Shown piece after piece: positions 22,311 through 25,023 of a stretch of 25,023 nucleotides of DNA (position 1 is the first letter of the stretch; every line of letters starts with the position of its first letter). Source of the DNA: an uncultured Christensenellaceae bacterium. GTDB lineage: Bacteria > Bacillota > Clostridia > Christensenellales > Borkfalkiaceae. A program made the translations under genes and the position numbers. The stretch spans positions 109,927 to 134,949 of the forward strand of contig CAJUMW010000003.1 in the NCBI GenBank assembly GCA_910587625.1, given 5' to 3'. Under the pieces are notes generated by a model. That model did not search any database. It had not been told where the DNA came from and was given only the letters and a program-made list of their open reading frames with translations.

Positions 22311-23027
22311 TCAATCAATTTTTATAACGTCATCGTCATCGTCCATAAAATCGGGAAGTTCGAAACCGTCCTCGTCAACTTTCGGCGCAGACTTTTCGGT
22401 TTTAACCGACTTTTCCTTTGCTTCTCCCTTTTGCTCCTCAACATATTCGTCCTTTTTATAAAGATAATTTGCGTCCTCTTCGTCATCGGTAAGAACGGTG
22501 TTGTTAAGCTCGGCAATCTGCTGCATCAAATCATCGTAATCGGGCAGCTCGTCTATTGAATTTAGTTTAAATCTTTTTAAAAACGTGTCGGTTGTCGCAT
22601 AAAGTATAGGTTTACCCACTGCATCCTTTCTGCCGCAGGCAACTATCATATCGAGGCTCAATAAAGTCTGAACGGCATAATCGCAATTAACCTGCCTGAT
22701 TTCTTCGAGTTCCGGCTTTGTAATCGGCTGTTTATAGGCAATTATTGCTGCGCACTCCAAAATAGTCCTTGTAAGCTCTTTTTCTTTAATGGGAATAAGT
22801 ACTTCGGATATTTGTTGTTTATATTTCGGGTTGGAAGCAAACTGTAATTTACCGTTGAAAACAAGCAACTGTATACCGCTTTTATCGTTGAATTTTTCCT
22901 TTAATTCATCAATACTTTTATTGACCTGTTTTATAGTTACACCAAGCTTTTCAACAATAAATTTGACGGGAACAGGTTCTCCCGAAGCAAAAGTTATTGC
23001 CTCAATTATATTCGTCAAATTGTCCAC
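22311..23027 (-). CDS. scpB: Segregation and condensation protein B
   Basis: A 238-residue ScpB, the winged-helix subunit that joins ScpA and Smc in the bacterial condensin complex for chromosome segregation. The two winged-helix domains span about 1-165; characteristic pieces are IIEAITFASGEPV (7-19), IIAYKQPITKPELEEIR (95-111) and GRKDAVGKPILYATTDTFL (132-150). Beyond the usual core lies a highly acidic, low-complexity tail (about 172-238, with a run of five aspartates near the end), longer than in B. subtilis ScpB. The start is GTG at 23027 with a good ribosome binding site (AAGGAAGTGA), and the gene overlaps scpA by 26 bases. Confidence 0.96.
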   Translation of the reverse strand: MDNLTNIIEAITFASGEPVPVKFIVEKLGVTIKQVNKSIDELKEKFNDKSGIQLLVFNGKLQFASNPKYKQQISEVLIPIKEKELTRTILECAAIIAYKQPITKPELEEIRQVNCDYAVQTLLSLDMIVACGRKDAVGKPILYATTDTFLKRFKLNSIDELPDYDDLMQQIAELNNTVLTDDEEDANYLYKKDEYVEEQKGEAKEKSVKTEKSAPKVDEDGFELPDFMDDDDDVIKID

Positions 23028-23820
23028 TTGTCACTTCCTTTAAATCCCAATTGGGGTTAAGCAAAATTTTAATCGAGCCGAATGAGCATTCCTGCTGTAC
23101 GGTAATAAATTGGTGTTTGAGCATTTCCAAAAGCGCCTGAAAGGTTGTTACAACCTCGTTTATGGAAAAAACTGTAAAAAGTTTTTCAAATAAAACTTCT
23201 TTTTCCGCAACAAGCCGTTCTTTTATATATGTAACTTTCTCTTCAACGGTGTAAACGTCCTTTGGAATTTCCCTTATTTTCTCTTTTTCACGTTGCAAGC
23301 TCTCGTTTTTTATAAGCATCTTTGCAAACGCTTCCAAAAGAGCGTTTACCGTAAACGAGTCCTCGCTGTAAACAATACGTACGGTATCAAGCGCTTTATC
23401 TGGCTCCTTAAAGATATAGCCTATTGTTTCCATATCTTTTAATTTCGGGGTTTCTCCTTTGATAAGCTCGTATTCCCGCTGTTTAAGCTGTTCGATTAGC
23501 GCCTTTTTCTCTTCCTCGTCGTCCCCGACAAGTTCTCCGGCAACCTCGACGACAGGCACCATACTTTTTGACTTTATATAAATTATCTGCGCGGCAAGCG
23601 CGAGATACTCGCTCTCTTTATCTACATCGCGGTGCGGCTGAGTTTTCATAAACTCGATATATTCCAAAAACTGTTCCGTTACCCTTGAAACAAACACATC
23701 CTCGATTTTAATTTTCGCAATGTTTATCAAATGCAACAATAAATCGAGCGGCCCCTCAAAATCGTCTAATACAGTGTTATAGTCTACAACCGATTCAAAA
23801 TTATCATAATTTTCAGCCAT
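23002..23820 (-). CDS. scpA: Segregation and condensation protein A
   Basis: A 272-residue ScpA, the kleisin that bridges the two Smc heads and binds ScpB. The N-terminal signature DDFEGPLDLLLHLINIAKIK (19-38) is unmistakable, followed by EYLALAAQIIYIKSKSMVP. The C-terminal winged helix ends with TVFSINEVVTTFQALLEMLKH. The length is normal for the family. It starts 5 bases after the M50 protease gene with only a weak GGGGTG ribosome binding site, and overlaps scpB. Confidence 0.97.
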   Translation of the reverse strand: MAENYDNFESVVDYNTVLDDFEGPLDLLLHLINIAKIKIEDVFVSRVTEQFLEYIEFMKTQPHRDVDKESEYLALAAQIIYIKSKSMVPVVEVAGELVGDDEEEKKALIEQLKQREYELIKGETPKLKDMETIGYIFKEPDKALDTVRIVYSEDSFTVNALLEAFAKMLIKNESLQREKEKIREIPKDVYTVEEKVTYIKERLVAEKEVLFEKLFTVFSINEVVTTFQALLEMLKHQFITVQQECSFGSIKILLNPNWDLKEVTSGQFDEYN

Positions 23821-23825
23821 TTAAC

Positions 23826-24548
23826 TTACACCCCGAAAATTAGTCCCCAAAATGCCGTTATCGGAAACCCTATAATATTTTGCGCAAACCAGCCTACCCA
23901 ACCCAAAATATTGAAATATTGCATTACGTCGAGTCCTGCATTACGCACAAGCATATTGCACAAAAAGCTCTCCAATACAAGTATTAACAGAATATATCTG
24001 CCGTAGGTTTCCAAAAACCTGCGCACGGGATTGACTTCACGCGTGAATGCCTCGACAATCCTGAACCCGTCCAATGGAAACAGCGGCAAGAGATTGAAAA
24101 CAAAAACGCTCATTCCGTACGCATAGATAAAGAAAAACGACAAATACAACACTTCCACAACTCCGCTTAAAAAAGGATTGTTATAAAAAAACGTAAAATT
24201 CTGCATATACAGGTATTTAAAAATAACCAAATACATAGGATAAGCAAAAAAAGCGATAATGTAATTTGTTACAACGCCTGCTATAGCAGTAAAAAACATA
24301 CCCTTGCGGTAGTTTCTGAAATTATAGGGATTAATAGGCACGGGTTTTGCCCAGCCGAAGCCCGTAACCGCACACAAAACAAACCCGACGGGGTCTAAAT
24401 GCTTTACGGGGTTGAGCGTAAGTCTGCCGTACATCTTCGCTGTGGCGTCTCCGCTCTTATATGCCGCGAACGCATGCGCAAACTCGTGCGGAGCAAAAAT
24501 AAAAATTACCGCTATAAGTCCCGCTAATATTTCAATTATTTGATCCAT
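23826..24548 (-). CDS. Site-2 protease family (M50) zinc metalloprotease
   Basis: A 240-residue polytopic membrane protein of peptidase family M50. The zinc motif HExxH is H21-EFA-H25 in the first hydrophobic segment, and the third ligand motif is LLPLFPLDG (153-161, D160). Both are intact. NPVKHLDPVG (46-55) is typical of the YwhC/SpoIVFB-like short group that lacks PDZ or CBS domains. Several further membrane helices are evident. Such proteins cleave transmembrane substrates; the substrate here is unknown. In clostridia a gene of this type commonly sits between lysA and scpA, as here. The start has AAAGG upstream and overlaps the end of lysA by 17 bases. Confidence 0.93.
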   Translation of the reverse strand: MDQIIEILAGLIAVIFIFAPHEFAHAFAAYKSGDATAKMYGRLTLNPVKHLDPVGFVLCAVTGFGWAKPVPINPYNFRNYRKGMFFTAIAGVVTNYIIAFFAYPMYLVIFKYLYMQNFTFFYNNPFLSGVVEVLYLSFFFIYAYGMSVFVFNLLPLFPLDGFRIVEAFTREVNPVRRFLETYGRYILLILVLESFLCNMLVRNAGLDVMQYFNILGWVGWFAQNIIGFPITAFWGLIFGV

Positions 24549-25023
24549 TCTTCAACCTTTGGGGAATTACGTCGTTCCTTGTCAAATCCTCATAAGACTG
24601 GGGTTTGACTATGTATTCCGCTTGACCGTCTTTTACAAGTACCGAAGGCGGAATAAAATTTCTGTTATAATTGCTTGCCATAGAATAGTTATATGCACCG
24701 GTAGTGAATACAGCCAATATATCTCCTGAGTGTGCCTCGGGTAAAGGAACGTCGACAGCTATAATATCTCCGCTTTCGCAACATTTACCGGCAATAGTAA
24801 CCTTCTCGGTACACTCTTCGTTAGCTCTGTTAGCAAGAATAACGCTGTATTTTGATTGATAGAGCGCGTATCTGGGGTTGTCGAACATACCTCCGTCAAC
24901 TGCAACATACTTCTTTATTCCCACTATATCTTTAATTGCGCCGACTGTGTAAAGCGTTACGCCGGCTTCTCCTATTATGGAACGCCCCGGCTCGATTATG
25001 AGAAAAGGCAAGTCAAGTTTATG
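24532..25023 (-). CDS. lysA: Diaminopimelate decarboxylase (C-terminal part, cut by window edge)
   Basis: The last 163 codons of LysA, which decarboxylates meso-diaminopimelate to lysine using PLP. The frame is open through the right edge (first in-window codons read HKLDLPFLIIEPGR). Family motifs: EPGRSIIGEAG (phosphate-binding region), KYVAVDGGMFDNPRYALY, CCESGDIIAVD (the conserved cysteine that reaches across the dimer) and GAYNYSMASNYN (the active-site tyrosine). This part is the beta-barrel domain and the C-terminal active-site segment; the PLP lysine lies outside the window. The neighbouring M50 gene begins inside its last codons. Confidence 0.96.
   Translation of the reverse strand, partial: HKLDLPFLIIEPGRSIIGEAGVTLYTVGAIKDIVGIKKYVAVDGGMFDNPRYALYQSKYSVILANRANEECTEKVTIAGKCCESGDIIAVDVPLPEAHSGDILAVFTTGAYNYSMASNYNRNFIPPSVLVKDGQAEYIVKPQSYEDLTRNDVIPQRLKNGSNN

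Noticed and set aside
22240..22314. Longer start (TTG at 22314) for the DUF2953-like gene, giving 200 residues
   Set aside because: The added codons run through the GC hairpin and T run that form the scpB terminator; the ATG at 22239 gives a normal hydrophobic N-terminus.
1..25023. Defence island, prophage, toxin-antitoxin pair or mobile element
   Set aside because: All substantial frames belong to known core families; no integrase, transposase, direct-repeat array or divergent small gene pair was seen.

Overview
The window looks like chromosomal DNA from a low-to-mid GC Gram-positive anaerobe of the Bacillota, most likely class Clostridia. Three things point there: the gene order lysA / M50 protease / scpA / scpB / DUF2953 / ytfJ / D,D-carboxypeptidase / rluB, the ylxY-mlpA pair, and the pta-ackA acetate pathway next to tmcAL. 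Two sporulation-lineage families (YlxY-type deacetylase, YtfJ/GerW) are present, so the ancestor was probably an endospore former. The spmA-spmB pair often found between the carboxypeptidase and rluB is absent. I see no tRNA, rRNA, CRISPR array, transposase, phage gene or integration scar. No intergenic gap exceeds about 110 bases, so this is compact core genome. All genes are on the minus strand except tmcAL. Species cannot be named from the sequence.

Layout in transcription order (minus strand, right to left). (1) 25023-22311: lysA 3' part, an M50 site-2 protease, scpA and scpB, ending at a clear intrinsic terminator at about 22274-22300. (2) 22239-19624: a DUF2953-like membrane protein, ytfJ/gerW-like, a secreted D-Ala-D-Ala carboxypeptidase and rluB, ending at a bidirectional terminator shared with plus-strand tmcAL (18433-19590). 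(3) 18324-16044: pta-ackA, transcribed from a promoter in a 108-base region divergent to tmcAL. (4) 15967-12884: DUF177 (yceD), rpmF, asnS and an L-asparaginase, starting from a near-consensus promoter. (5) 12801-9922: a copper-efflux ATPase with a CopZ-like domain fused to its C-terminus, then an ArsR-family regulator with its own promoter and terminator. (6) 9838-1: uvrC, a Cof-type HAD phosphatase, a U32 RNA-modification protein, mutS2, ylxY-like deacetylase, an M16 peptidase (mlpA), a hypoxanthine-DNA glycosylase-like protein and an AlkD-like DNA glycosylase cut by the window edge. These eight genes are overlapping or closely spaced and look like one operon.

How the genes work together: block 6 joins excision repair (UvrC), base repair (HDG-like, AlkD-like) and MutS2 with RNA modification and cell-surface genes. 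Block 3 makes ATP and acetate, while divergently transcribed TmcAL uses acetate and ATP to modify tRNA-Met. Block 5 looks like a metal-responsive copper export cassette. Block 4 joins ribosome assembly (DUF177, L32) with asparagine handling (AsnS, asparaginase).

I found no convincing new multi-gene system. The most interesting observations are local: CopA's normally invariant DKTGT phosphorylation motif reads DKTAT; an apparent internal ribosome binding site could release a free CopZ from the copA gene; uvrC and the DUF177 gene seem to have leaderless or near-leaderless mRNAs; and the copA promoter is overlaid by a perfect 10-base inverted repeat.
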